Shown here: positions 37,801-44,991 of the stretch, in pieces
Layout: each line of letters opens with the position of its first letter
How positions within the stretch are numbered: position 1 is the stretch's first letter
Source: Litoribacter populi
GTDB lineage: Bacteria; Bacteroidota; Bacteroidia; Cytophagales; Cyclobacteriaceae
NCBI RefSeq assembly: GCF_007483685.1
Contig: NZ_VMKN01000002.1
Coordinates: forward strand, 41,924 to 105,923
DNA length: 64,000 bases
Direction: 5' to 3'
The notes under the pieces: model-generated
Told to the model about the DNA's origin: nothing
The model's input: the letters and a program-made list of their open reading frames with translations, nothing else
Database searches by the model: none
Program-made: the position numbers and the translations under genes

Positions 37801-37954
37801 TCACTTTAAGGAAATCTCTTCTGGAAGAGCCGCCTTCAGAAGCTCCGTTTGTTGGAAGCTCCTCTGGGAATTCTCTTTCCGCTTTTTTTACAAACTCAGG
37901 ATCGTTGGTCAATTGCTCGAATCCGTTCCAGTATGTTTTATTATTTTCTTTCAT
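34889..37954 (-). CDS. actB: ACIII iron-sulfur/molybdopterin-like subunit ActB
   Basis: 1021 residues, a fusion of a molybdopterin-oxidoreductase-like half (about 95-740) and a PsrB-like ferredoxin half (about 755-985). The N-terminus has a Tat motif SSRRDFLKVMG, followed by a hydrophobic stretch ending LAAC, so it may be exported by Tat and anchored by lipid. Cys motifs are CIGCGACTVAC, CQHCNNAPCETVC, CIGTRYCANNC and CTMC...CAVAC. In CIGTRYC a Thr stands where a fourth Cys would be, consistent with a [3Fe-4S] cluster. In characterised ACIII the molybdopterin half binds no cofactor. It is a periplasmic electron conduit from quinol to heme. Confidence 0.95.
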   Translation of the reverse strand: MKENNKTYWNGFEQLTNDPEFVKKAEREFPEELPTNGASEGGSSRRDFLKVMGFSLAAASLAACEAPVRKAIPYVNKPVDINPSVPNYYASTFASGGDYASIVVKTREGRPIKIEGNKLSAITQGGVSAVVEASVLSLYDKQRLTGPMVDGQQSDWPTVDSEVVFRLRNAGNVRVVTNTLISPSTESALQEFAGSFGAEVVTYDPVSNYGIIKAGGALPSYRFDKADVIVSFGADFLGTWISPIEFAKQYSKGRKISKENPNMSRHFHFESNMSLTGANADYRTPIKASQNGLAVLALYNLLARRGGAAAVNAAAVEIPHLEKAAEELWANRGRSIVVAGSNDPNVQVVINAINDLLGNSGETVDFSKPAYFRKGNDEQMNQFVTDLNAGRVGGVVFFNCNPVYDHARGAEIAEGIEKAGVSISTNETLNETASLVQIVAPDHHYLESWNDFNPKAGEYSLSQPTITPLFNTRQAQESFLAWSGNNTSYYDYLQTSWSNGLFSGQNEIGNFQEFWDRALYNGVFTSENAGSASVSGTGNVSGAASEIGRTYSADNANVELVIYQKVGIGNGYHSNNPWLQEMPDPITKVTWDNYLTVSQNWAAENNFKMSEGNTKMGRITVGNKTYTLPVVVQPGQAVGTVGLAVGYGRTKAGRVADGIGINAYELVDLSRGYNNFEITEGVTLELVNDNYKLPQTQTANTYMGRQFVVQEATLGEYREDASAGRYKPQVYAEGEFVKPSKISLWKGHKYSQHHWGLAIDMNSCIGCGACTVACQVENNVAVVGKQEVLNRREMAWIRIDRYYSSEAGADSYQDLERAAANPEVVFQPMMCQHCNNAPCETVCPVVATTHSSEGLNQMTYNRCIGTRYCANNCPYKVRRFNWFKYHDNKDFAAVNVAQNSDLGKMVLNPDVTVRSRGVMEKCTMCVQRIQAGKLSAKRENRKIEDGEINVACAVACPTDALVFGDMNDPNSKVSQVLKIEESIEAVKEVNEERAYHVLEEINVSPNVWYFTKIRNKDKNEA

Positions 37955-37992
37955 GAGAATATTATCTACTTTTCATTTTTCCCAAAGCCCGA

Positions 37993-38009
37993 TCTGATTG
38001 CTGATCAGA
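37993..38009 (-). other. Hairpin between actA and actB
   Basis: TCTGAT (37993-37998) and ATCAGA (38004-38009) flank a 5-base loop within the 93-base gap. No T-run follows, so it looks like an mRNA processing or stability element, not a terminator. Confidence 0.4.
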
Positions 38010-38047
38010 CTCTTGCAAAGAAAAGATGTCTGTTCTTAAAGATTAAA

Positions 38048-39304
38048 TTAATAGTGACACTTAGCACATTCCAACCCTCCGATATCCTTCACTCTTAAGG
38101 ACTCTTTTGTGTCTGAATGCAATTGAACCAACTTGTCATAGTACTCATTGCCGGCAGTGACGATCTCGGTCTGTCTGTGACAGTCGATACACCATCCCAT
38201 AGTCAAAGAGCTGTGCTGCGAAACAACTTCCATCTCTTCAATCGGGCCATGACAAGTTTGACACTCAATGCCACCAACTTTTACGTGCTGGGAGTGATCA
38301 AAATAAGCCAGATCCGGAAGGTTGTGAACCCTTACCCATTCGATAGGCTGATCATTTTCGATAGCTGCATAGATTTTTGCAATCTCTGGAGACATGCCAT
38401 CCTGCCCATCCACATTTTGGATGTGCGTGTGACAGTTCATACAGATATTAGCTGAAGGAATATTGGCAGATCTTCCTATCTCTACGCCGGTGTGACAGTA
38501 CTGACATGGAATTTCATACTGGCCAGCATGAAGTTCGTGCGAGTAAGCGATAGGCTGCTTAGGCGCATATCCTTGCTGAACACCCACACTATATAATCCG
38601 TCCAAGGCGGTCTTAACCACAAAGGCCAAAATTAAAGTAGTAAAGATTAAAATGAATGCGTCACTCTTGAATACACCTTTCCAATCAGTCTTTTGTGAAA
38701 TAAACTCTCTGTCATCCTCTTCTAGTGGTTGCTTTTCCAAGTATTTGGAAAGAACAGATACGATAAGGCCTAAAACAACCAAGATAAGCAACAACACCAA
38801 TACCAATACACCAAGGATGATAGTTAGGTATTCGCTTGGCACTCCACCTGTGGCAACTTCGCCGTCGACACCCTCTGCACCTGCAGCAGCGCTGGTATCA
38901 GCAGTATCGCCGTACTCAACATATGCCAAAAGGTTCATTAAGTCATCGTCGCTCAAGAAGTTATGAGCAGGCATCACCGTGTTGTTGTACTCTTTGAACA
39001 ACGCAACAGCAGTCTGATCACCCGCTTGGATCAGTGCCTGAGAGTTAAGGATAAACTGCTTGGTCCATTCCAAGTCTCTTCTTTCAGTCACACCTCTTAG
39101 GGCCGGACCTACACTTTTCGAATCAAGCCTGTGACAGGCTTTACAGTTCGCATTAAACAAGGATCTACCCGCTGTAATAGCCTCGTCACTGTCCGGCACA
39201 CTTGGATCAGCAGCGAACGCTTGTACCCCCACAAAAAGGAAAAATACCAACGCCAGATTACTTAATCTTAACGGAACACTTAATAATGAGCGTTTGATTG
39301 ACAT
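38048..39304 (-). CDS. actA: ACIII multiheme cytochrome ActA with fused monoheme domain
   Basis: 418 residues with a signal peptide (cut near AFAAD). An N-terminal cytochrome c domain has CKACH (54-58) and axial Met111 (NTVMPAHNF). It is followed by two membrane helices (about 160-186 and 214-233) and then a C-terminal multiheme domain with five motifs: CQYCH (267-271), CMNCH (288-292), CQTCH (348-352), CIDCH (372-376) and CAKCH (413-417). Known ActA proteins are described as pentaheme, so the extra domain makes a sixth. It is the first gene of the locus, 49 bases after a clear promoter box. Confidence 0.94.
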   Translation of the reverse strand: MSIKRSLLSVPLRLSNLALVFFLFVGVQAFAADPSVPDSDEAITAGRSLFNANCKACHRLDSKSVGPALRGVTERRDLEWTKQFILNSQALIQAGDQTAVALFKEYNNTVMPAHNFLSDDDLMNLLAYVEYGDTADTSAAAGAEGVDGEVATGGVPSEYLTIILGVLVLVLLLILVVLGLIVSVLSKYLEKQPLEEDDREFISQKTDWKGVFKSDAFILIFTTLILAFVVKTALDGLYSVGVQQGYAPKQPIAYSHELHAGQYEIPCQYCHTGVEIGRSANIPSANICMNCHTHIQNVDGQDGMSPEIAKIYAAIENDQPIEWVRVHNLPDLAYFDHSQHVKVGGIECQTCHGPIEEMEVVSQHSSLTMGWCIDCHRQTEIVTAGNEYYDKLVQLHSDTKESLRVKDIGGLECAKCHY

Positions 39305-39352
39305 ATTTATTACTCTTTAATCAGTTTATTTCACGGTTTTCAATAATCCCCA

Positions 39353-39383
39353 CAAATGTACTATCGAACTTCTTATTTTCAAA
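39353..39383 (-). promoter_or_regulatory. Promoter of the ACIII-aa3 respiratory locus
   Basis: On the minus strand TTTG (39383-39380), a 19-base spacer and TACATTTG (39360-39353) match the Bacteroidota housekeeping sigma consensus at its standard spacing. The predicted start leaves a leader of about 40 bases before actA. Confidence 0.82.
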
Positions 39384-39629
39384 CTTGTATAAATTCAGGC
39401 CATAGCAACCCACTTTAAGCCATATCGTTATTTAATCAGTTGATAATAAGTAACTTAACAGTTGTTTACATTTGACCACACTTATTTAGAACCCTTATAA
39501 ATAACTTTATTTTTAAAAATGGCAAAACACCATTCTTATACGAGTGAAAATTTTTATTTTTCCTAATAATCACATCAAATATTCCGAACTCAAATCTGGC
39601 ATTATGTTGCATAAATTTCTGAGCTAAAC

Positions 39630-39660
39630 TTTGCACAAACAGAGAATATCTTTACATTTG
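39630..39660 (+). promoter_or_regulatory. Promoter of tRNA-Cys
   Basis: TTTG (39630-39633), a 19-base spacer and TACATTTG (39653-39660), then 17 bases to the first tRNA base. The box sequence and spacing are the same as in the actA promoter. Confidence 0.82.
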
Positions 39661-39677
39661 CATTCCAATTACGAAAT

Positions 39678-39751
39678 GGTCGCGTGGCCGAGTGGCTAGG
39701 CAGAGGTCTGCAAAACCTTGTACAGCGGTTCGAATCCGCTCGCGACCTCCA
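39678..39751 (+). tRNA. tRNA-Cys (anticodon GCA)
   Basis: The cloverleaf folds fully: acceptor GGTCGCG with CGCGACC, anticodon stem GAGGT/ACCTT around loop CTGCAAA (anticodon GCA at 39710-39712), and T-arm AGCGG/CCGCT around TTCGAAT. The discriminator base is T and the 3' CCA is encoded (39749-39751). A terminator follows 5 bases later. Confidence 0.97.
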
Positions 39752-39756
39752 AACAG

Positions 39757-39784
39757 GCAGCATAGATCTTATGCTGCTTTTTTT
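39757..39784 (+). terminator. Intrinsic terminator of tRNA-Cys
   Basis: GCAGCATA (39757-39764) pairs with TATGCTGC (39770-39777), loop GATCT, followed by seven T residues. Confidence 0.92.
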
Positions 39785-39848
39785 ATTCCTATTCTACCCT
39801 GATTGATTGGACTGATTTTTGAGCCTAATTTGTTTAAATTTTTCATTT

Positions 39849-40604
39849 ATGAAGGCAGTGACTAGGGCAAGCCTCTTCTTTTTTTTGTTCATACCTCTAT
39901 TCTCCTTCGGCCAAGAAGAGCTTAGGGAAACCAATGAACTGGAGCAAGGAGGACTCTACTGGATCCGATATTATATAGAGTGGGAGCTTTCTGATAAGCT
40001 GCAACTAGATGTGGAAGCTGAAAACAGGAGGTTTTTCAGCCCTTCAAGGCAATATCAATTTATCACCCGCGGCACACTCTATTACCTTCAATCGGACGCA
40101 TGGAATTTTGGTATAGGCATGGCTTACTCGCAGATGCACAGCCTCTGGACCCCTCTTGTAGAACCAGAAATCCGACCACATCAGGAAACGAATTACACCC
40201 ATGAGGCTGGAAGATGGAACTTCAACCATCGGCTTAGGATTGAACAGCGATTTAGAGGTGACACCACAAGGACTTTCGTATCACCCGAGGAAGTGGAAGA
40301 GGAACTGGAATCTACTTATTCCTTTAATATGAGGTACAGGTATGAGTTCACTACCGATTTTGACATTATCGACAAAGGCAGAAAAAAGGGGCATCTACAT
40401 GCCCAGGGTTTTGCGGCCATCATGGTGAGAACTGACGAAGATGATATATTCGATACTTTTAGATATTACGGAGGTCTCCGGTATTATTTAACAGATAATC
40501 TAAGGCTAGAACTTGGCTATCTGAGGCATTTGGAGAAAGAGCATACCTATGACTTCCAATACAGCTATAGTACGCTGAGGTTTACTGTAAGACATAAGCT
40601 TTGA
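39849..40604 (+). CDS. DUF2490 family exported protein
   Basis: About 251 residues from the ATG at 39849. The signal peptide (about 1-20) ends in SFG with Q next, and the rest is rich in amphipathic beta strands: YWIRYYIEWELSDKLQLDVE, ENRRFFSPSRQYQFITRGTL, RLRIEQRFRGD, YRYEFTTDFD, LRLELGYLRHLE, ending in LRFTVRHKL. This is the DUF2490 pattern, predicted small outer-membrane barrels in Bacteroidota with no known function. The longer reading from 39819 adds a sequence that does not fit a signal peptide start. It stands alone after tRNA-Cys. Confidence 0.85.
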   Translation: MKAVTRASLFFFLFIPLFSFGQEELRETNELEQGGLYWIRYYIEWELSDKLQLDVEAENRRFFSPSRQYQFITRGTLYYLQSDAWNFGIGMAYSQMHSLWTPLVEPEIRPHQETNYTHEAGRWNFNHRLRIEQRFRGDTTRTFVSPEEVEEELESTYSFNMRYRYEFTTDFDIIDKGRKKGHLHAQGFAAIMVRTDEDDIFDTFRYYGGLRYYLTDNLRLELGYLRHLEKEHTYDFQYSYSTLRFTVRHKL

Positions 40605-40733
40605 GAGAGGCCGGGACTTAGGGATTATCATTCACCTATCCATGAAGAATCTAAGGGAAAGCCAGACCTAGATGTGCATTTGATAGGTTGGGCAAGTTTT
40701 GGGGAAGGGAAATTGAAAATGAAGGGAATATAA

Positions 40734-40763
40734 TGAATGATGGACGCTGAATGATGAATGATG
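40734..40763. repeat. Three copies of TGAATGATG
   Basis: Copies at 40734-40742, 40748-40756 and 40755-40763, the last two overlapping by 2 bases, lie in the 219-base gap between the DUF2490 gene and rpsA. I see nothing else in that gap except the rpsA terminator. Confidence 0.5.
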
Positions 40764-40770
40764 AAGTATT

Positions 40771-40800
40771 AAAAAAGCCTCCCTTTTGCAAGGGAGGCTT
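40771..40800 (-). terminator. Intrinsic terminator of rpsA
   Basis: AAGCCTCCCTT (40775-40785) pairs perfectly with AAGGGAGGCTT (40790-40800), loop TTGC. On the minus strand a run of six T residues (40776-40771) follows, just after the rpsA stop at 40824. Confidence 0.92.
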
Positions 40801-40823
40801 CATATTTAGAATGGGATCAAGAA

Positions 40824-42593
40824 TTACTTCTTGTCTCCACCGTCCATTTTCTCTTTCAAAGCAGTCAATGCGTCCAAGTCACCAAGGGTAGACTTTTCTT
40901 GCGGCTGCTCAGATGCTTTCTTCTTAGGTGCAGCGGCTTTCTTAGCTTTTGGAGCTTCGACAGCAGCTTCCTTGAAGGTAGCAGTGTGAGAAAGAACAAT
41001 TCTCTTGTCATCTTTAGAGAATTCAGTTACTTTGAAATCTTCAGAGTCACCAACTTCTACTTGAGATCCGTCTTCTTTTTCCAAGTTTTTGATGGTAGCA
41101 AAACCTTCAAGTCCGTAAGGAAGCTCAAGGACTGCACCTTTGTCATTCTTAGAGTTGACAGTACACTTGTGAACAGAACCTACTGGGAACACGTTCTCGA
41201 AAGTATCCCATGGGTTTTCTTCCAACTGCTTATGACCTAGGGCCAATCTTCTGTTGTCAACGTCAAGTTCAAGAACTACAACTTCAAGCTCATCTCCTAC
41301 TTTAACGTACTCAGATGGATGCTTGATTTTCTTAGTCCATGAAAGGTCAGATACGTGAACCAAACCGTCGATACCTTCCTCTAGCTCAAGGAATAGACCG
41401 AAGTTAGTCAAGTTTCTTACCACACCTTTGTGCTTAGTACCCACTGCATACTTAGCAGACATGTCGCCTTTAGTCCAAGGATCTTCAGTAAGTTGTTTGA
41501 TACCAAGAGACATTTTTCTGTCGTCTTTGTCCAAAGTCAATACTACTGCGTCGATCTCGTCACCAACTTTAACGAAGTCAGCAGGGTTTCTCAAGTGCTG
41601 TGACCAGCTCATTTCAGAAACGTGGATCAAACCTTCAACGCCTGGAGCCAACTCAAGGAATGCACCATAGTCAGCAACGTTAACGATCTTACCTTTAACC
41701 TTAGAACCGATTTCAAGCTCAGCAGAAAGTGAATCCCATGGATGAGCAGTAAGTTGCTTCATACCCAAAGAAATTCTCTTCTTATCATCATCAAAGTCAA
41801 GAACCACAATCTGAACTTTGTCGTCAAGATTAAGTACTTCTTCCGGATGATTGATTCTGCCCCAAGAGATGTCTGTAATGTGAAGTAGACCATCCACACC
41901 ACCAAGGTCGATGAATACACCGAAGTTGGTCATGTTCTTAATCACACCTTCCAATACTTGACCTTTCTCAAGGTTGTTAAGGATTTCAGCTTTTTGCTTC
42001 TCAAGATCTTTCTCGATCAAGACTTTATGAGAAACTACTACGTTATCGTTAGCGTGGTTGATTTTAACCACTTTCACTTCCATTTTCTTCCCTACATAGA
42101 CATCAAAGTCTCTGATAGGCTTCACGTCAATCTGAGAACCTGGCAAGAAGGCTTCCACACCGTAGATATCCACGATAAGACCACCTTTAGTTCTTCTCTT
42201 CACAAGACCTTCGATCACATTGTCAAACTCCAATGCATCTTCGATATCCTGCCAAGCACGTACCATTTTGGCTTTCTTTCTAGAAAGAACCAATTGGCCA
42301 AGAGAGTTTTCTTGCTCTTCAATGAAAAGTTCAACCTCATCACCGATTGTAAGATCCGGTAGATCTCTGAATTCGGTTCTAGGCACCAATCCGTCTGATT
42401 TGAAACCAATGTTGATGATCACATCCTTATCATTGATACCTACTACAGTACCTTTGATTACTTCCTTCTCAGTGATCTCATTCAAGGTGTTGTCATAAAG
42501 CTTCTCCATTTCGGCTCTCTCAGCCTTAGTGTAGCCTTCGCCAAAACCTTTGGTCTCAAACTTTTCCCAGTTAAAATCTTCTTTATTAGACAT
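40824..42593 (-). CDS. rpsA: 30S ribosomal protein S1
   Basis: 589 residues with six S1 RNA-binding repeats. The first two (VIKGTVVGINDKDVIINIGF and VIEGLVKRRTKGGLIVDIYG) are the ribosome-docking type; repeats 3 to 5 share the GVFIDLGGVDGLLHITDISW-like core; the sixth is at about 465-535. The C-terminal tail (from about 545) is rich in Ala, Lys and Pro. S1 binds mRNA leaders and helps initiation, which matters in Bacteroidota with weak Shine-Dalgarno use. It is monocistronic with its own promoter, leader and terminator. Confidence 0.96.
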   Translation of the reverse strand: MSNKEDFNWEKFETKGFGEGYTKAERAEMEKLYDNTLNEITEKEVIKGTVVGINDKDVIINIGFKSDGLVPRTEFRDLPDLTIGDEVELFIEEQENSLGQLVLSRKKAKMVRAWQDIEDALEFDNVIEGLVKRRTKGGLIVDIYGVEAFLPGSQIDVKPIRDFDVYVGKKMEVKVVKINHANDNVVVSHKVLIEKDLEKQKAEILNNLEKGQVLEGVIKNMTNFGVFIDLGGVDGLLHITDISWGRINHPEEVLNLDDKVQIVVLDFDDDKKRISLGMKQLTAHPWDSLSAELEIGSKVKGKIVNVADYGAFLELAPGVEGLIHVSEMSWSQHLRNPADFVKVGDEIDAVVLTLDKDDRKMSLGIKQLTEDPWTKGDMSAKYAVGTKHKGVVRNLTNFGLFLELEEGIDGLVHVSDLSWTKKIKHPSEYVKVGDELEVVVLELDVDNRRLALGHKQLEENPWDTFENVFPVGSVHKCTVNSKNDKGAVLELPYGLEGFATIKNLEKEDGSQVEVGDSEDFKVTEFSKDDKRIVLSHTATFKEAAVEAPKAKKAAAPKKKASEQPQEKSTLGDLDALTALKEKMDGGDKK

Positions 42594-42603
42594 ATTATTT
42601 AAT

Positions 42604-42674
42604 GACTCTGACTTTCAACAGCCCTAGAGTCCTCAGGCTGAGGTTTTTAGTTTGTTTTTACCCAGATACCTGGG
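42604..42674 (-). promoter_or_regulatory. Structured 5' leader of rpsA with competing hairpins
   Basis: Between the promoter and the start codon are CCCAG/CTGGG (42661-42674, loop of 4), and a cluster of mutually exclusive pairs: CCTCAG/CTGAGG (42631-42643), CAGCC/GGCTG (42619-42640) and GACTCT/AGAGTC (42604-42631). They cannot all form at once, as expected of a regulated leader. Confidence 0.5.
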
Positions 42675-42695
42675 CCCATTCACTCGAACGGATTG

Positions 42696-42728
42696 CAAAG
42701 GTACAAATAATAACAGGAACGAGTCAAA
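42696..42728 (-). promoter_or_regulatory. Promoter of rpsA
   Basis: Minus strand: TTTG (42728-42725), 21-base spacer, TACCTTTG (42703-42696). The predicted leader is about 95 bases. The region 42594-42924 between rpsA and the PH-domain gene holds this and the leader but no further gene. Confidence 0.75.
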
Positions 42729-42924
42729 GATATCCGAAGAAATTATCCTGTCTACTTACACTTGGAAGCCTTGTCAGCTTGCTAATTATGAGCATTTTAC
42801 GAAATACCTGCTTCTTTTTATTTTAAAAAGTTTTCTTAAAAACCGATGATCCTGATAAACTTTATTAACTTAATCTTCAGTCGAGGCTTTTTTCACCAAC
42901 CACGTGACAAACGTTATCTAAATC

Positions 42925-43371
42925 ATGGAATTCAAAACGAACCGAAACAACTGGCTTGCAATAACCTGGATTGCCCTGCCTCTAATTTTACTTGCGGCGA
43001 TGATATGGCATTTTGAGGAGTTAATAGCAAAACCCTACCTAATAATCAGTTGGGTAAATATAGGATTGCCTCTTTGGTTGTATTTTGACAACTACTATAA
43101 AATTGACGATGAATACCTACACTACCGCTTTGGCTACAACAAAGGGAAAATCCGGATTAACTCCATCTGCGAGATTAAGAAAAGTAGAATTATGAGACAA
43201 GGCCAACAAAATGCCGGCATTGCTTCCCACGGACTCTCACTTCAATACAATAAATTTGATGAGATTTTCATCTGTCCCAAAAAAGAGCAGGAATTCATAG
43301 AGGCTTTGGTGGGAGTTAATCCTGAAATTGAGGTTTCAGTGGAAATGGAAAATACTGATATAAGGAAATAG
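42925..43371 (+). CDS. Two-helix membrane protein with bacterial PH-like domain
   Basis: 148 residues: two adjacent membrane helices (about 11-28 and 38-54) and then a soluble beta-rich domain (57-125) with YYKIDDEYLHYRFGYNKGKI, which looks like the YyaB-type bacterial PH domain. The C-terminus is cytoplasmic in such proteins. Function is unknown. No partner gene is adjacent, and it ends before a terminator shared with the opposing SMP-30 gene. Confidence 0.7.
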   Translation: MEFKTNRNNWLAITWIALPLILLAAMIWHFEELIAKPYLIISWVNIGLPLWLYFDNYYKIDDEYLHYRFGYNKGKIRINSICEIKKSRIMRQGQQNAGIASHGLSLQYNKFDEIFICPKKEQEFIEALVGVNPEIEVSVEMENTDIRK

Positions 43372-43422
43372 AGATAAGAAATATTTTATAACTGGAAATA
43401 AAAGCATTGGACAATACTCAAC

Positions 43423-43451
43423 AAAAAAAAAGGAGGCTCCCACCTCCTTTT
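43423..43451. terminator. Bidirectional terminator between PH and SMP-30 genes
   Basis: AAAAGGAGG (43428-43436) pairs with CCTCCTTTT (43443-43451), loop of 6. The long A-run on the left gives a strong T-run on the minus strand, ending the tsaD-smpB-SMP-30 unit, and a weaker one on the plus strand. Confidence 0.85.
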
Positions 43452-43480
43452 ACGTTTAACTTGTCAATTGTTGCATTCTC

Positions 43481-44395
43481 TCAATGCGTCCCTCTCACTC
43501 TCATCTCTAAGGTATAGACAGAACCCATTGCGGTGATGAAAAGAGTTCTTCGCTCCGGTCCTCCGAATACTACATTGGTTGTCAACTCCTCATCAATCGG
43601 AATTAGACCTACTTCTTCACCTTTTCGGTTTATAATAGTAACACCTTCCTTACCGGTAAGGTAAAGGTTTCCCCGGTTATCCAAGGTCATACCGTCAGAG
43701 CCTTTTTCGGTAAACAGTCGACGATTGATCAAATAACCATCCTCCTCAACATCATATACATAAGTCTTATCGTCTCCGATATCGGCCACGTATAACTGCT
43801 TTCCATCCTGCGAGCCTATAATCCCGTTAGGTTTAACTAAGTTCTCATCCACTCGGATAAACTGCACATGGTCAGGGGCAAGATAGTAGAGATGTTCTCC
43901 ATCTTGCTGCATCTCCGGGTCTCTTTTCCAATAATCTCTTTTATAATGTGGGTCTGTCATATAAATGCCCCCATTTGGCGCCACCCACACATCGTTTGGC
44001 CCGTTCAACCTTTTACCTCTAAAGCTTTCAATAAGCACTTTCTTCTCACCTTTCGGAGTGATTGACCAAAGTTGGTTTTCCATATCGGCACATGCGATCA
44101 TCACATCTCTGCGATTGTCATAAAACAACCCATTAGAACGGCCGGCATCTTCCATAAACACAGTGATCTCACCAGTGTTAAAAGCCCATTTGTGAATCTT
44201 GTTATTTGGTTGGTCGGTAAAATAAACATGGCCCTCGCGGTTAACGGCCGGTCCTTCAGTAAAAGCAAAGCCTTCACCTACTTTTTCAAGTTTGGCTCCT
44301 TTTGAAGCTAAAGATTTCTTGCCTTCAATTTGCGCCTGCCCTTTAAAAACAAATGCAATGGACAGCAAACAGATAAGGCTTAATGTCTTTTTCAT
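43481..44395 (-). CDS. SMP-30/gluconolactonase-like exported protein
   Basis: About 304 residues from the ATG at 44395. A signal peptide (MKKTLSLICLLSIAFVFKGQ, cut after AQ) leads to an SMP-30/LRE-like six-bladed propeller. GEGFAFTEGPAVNREGHVYFTD, RLNGPNDVWVAPNGGIYMTDP, VKPNGIIGSQDGKQLYVAD and GSDGMTLDNRGNLYLT are the repeated blades. Metal-site residues of the family are at the Glu of FTEGPA, and the Asn of NGPNDV and PNGII and the Asp of SDGMTL. It probably hydrolyses sugar lactones in the periplasm, but the lactone is not known. The 57 residues of the longer ORF upstream have no signal peptide and are left out. Confidence 0.86.
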   Translation of the reverse strand: MKKTLSLICLLSIAFVFKGQAQIEGKKSLASKGAKLEKVGEGFAFTEGPAVNREGHVYFTDQPNNKIHKWAFNTGEITVFMEDAGRSNGLFYDNRRDVMIACADMENQLWSITPKGEKKVLIESFRGKRLNGPNDVWVAPNGGIYMTDPHYKRDYWKRDPEMQQDGEHLYYLAPDHVQFIRVDENLVKPNGIIGSQDGKQLYVADIGDDKTYVYDVEEDGYLINRRLFTEKGSDGMTLDNRGNLYLTGKEGVTIINRKGEEVGLIPIDEELTTNVVFGGPERRTLFITAMGSVYTLEMRVRGTH

Positions 44396-44475
44396 ACTCT
44401 TAAATAAATAATGTGAATCGAACAGACAAACTTGTGCCTGCCACAATGAGGCTCGAAGATAATAAAAAATACTAC

Positions 44476-44985
44476 TTAGCCCATTTCTTTCACTCCCAAA
44501 AAGGGCATCCACTCTTCCGCATTCTTTTCGGCGTACTCTGCCAGAAATCTTTTGAGGGTTGGGCGGCAAGGTGGTTGCTGTAGGCGAAACCCAACTTGCT
44601 CCACCGTCCTGTCTCCCTTTTGGGTGTTACAGCGGTGACAAGCGGTGACCAGGTTTTTCCATTCGGTCTTCCCTCCTTTAGATCTAGGGACTACGTGATC
44701 TATCGTAAGGTGCTTAGATGAACCGCAATATTGGCATTCATTTCGGTCCCGGCGAAAAAGATTGTGACGGCTAAGCATCACTCCTCGGTAAGGAACATTT
44801 TTATATTCTCTAAGCCGAATCACAGCTGGATACACAAACTCACGGTCAACCGTGCGGATAGATAGGTAGGAATAAGTGGCTAAAGGGGAAGCTTTATCAA
44901 GAATCGTAAGCACTATTGCCTTTTGGACTGTGACGATTGCCACTGGGGTATGGTCCAAATTTAACACTAGCACTTTCTTTTCCAT
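44476..44985 (-). CDS. HNH endonuclease family protein
   Basis: 169 residues with a zinc-supported HNH domain. Cys84-xx-Cys87 (CQYC), the His97 of LTIDHVVPRSKGG, Asn111 (WKNLVTACHRCN) and Cys116-xx-Cys119 are in place. The 80 N-terminal residues (VLNLDHTPVAIV ... RTVDREFVYPAVIRL) match the type often found in Bacteroidota and Cyanobacteria as a stand-alone HNH protein. Function unproven; it is not associated with an intron or phage here. It lies 6 bases after the NlpC/P60-like gene. Confidence 0.87.
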   Translation of the reverse strand: MEKKVLVLNLDHTPVAIVTVQKAIVLTILDKASPLATYSYLSIRTVDREFVYPAVIRLREYKNVPYRGVMLSRHNLFRRDRNECQYCGSSKHLTIDHVVPRSKGGKTEWKNLVTACHRCNTQKGDRTVEQVGFRLQQPPCRPTLKRFLAEYAEKNAEEWMPFLGVKEMG

Positions 44986-44991
44986 GACGCT

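Larger units (their letters stand above)
39305..39677. other. Divergent promoter region, act locus and tRNA-Cys
   Basis: About 373 bases without a coding region. It carries the actA promoter (39353-39383, minus), the tRNA-Cys promoter (39630-39660, plus) and a third plus-strand TACATTTG box at 39467-39474 with no good -33. The rest is AT-rich with no other supported feature. Confidence 0.7.

Noticed and set aside
34889-37954. A working molybdoenzyme
   Set aside because: The gene neighbourhood (actA, C, D, E, F) and the fusion to a ferredoxin half identify ActB, whose molybdopterin half is known to lack the cofactor.
39467-39474. A third strong promoter in the act/tRNA-Cys region
   Set aside because: The -7 box matches, but no TTTG lies at 17 to 23 bases upstream, and no gene starts before the tRNA promoter. 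It is mentioned only as a possibility.
42602-42826. Plus-strand 74-residue ORF upstream of the PH-domain gene
   Set aside because: It covers the rpsA leader and promoter on the other strand, is Leu/Phe/Ser rich without a recognisable pattern, and another overlapping frame is equally open.
43481-44569. Longer start of the SMP-30 gene at 44569
   Set aside because: The extra 58 residues lack a signal peptide and run into the HNH gene, while the ATG at 44395 begins a standard signal peptide.
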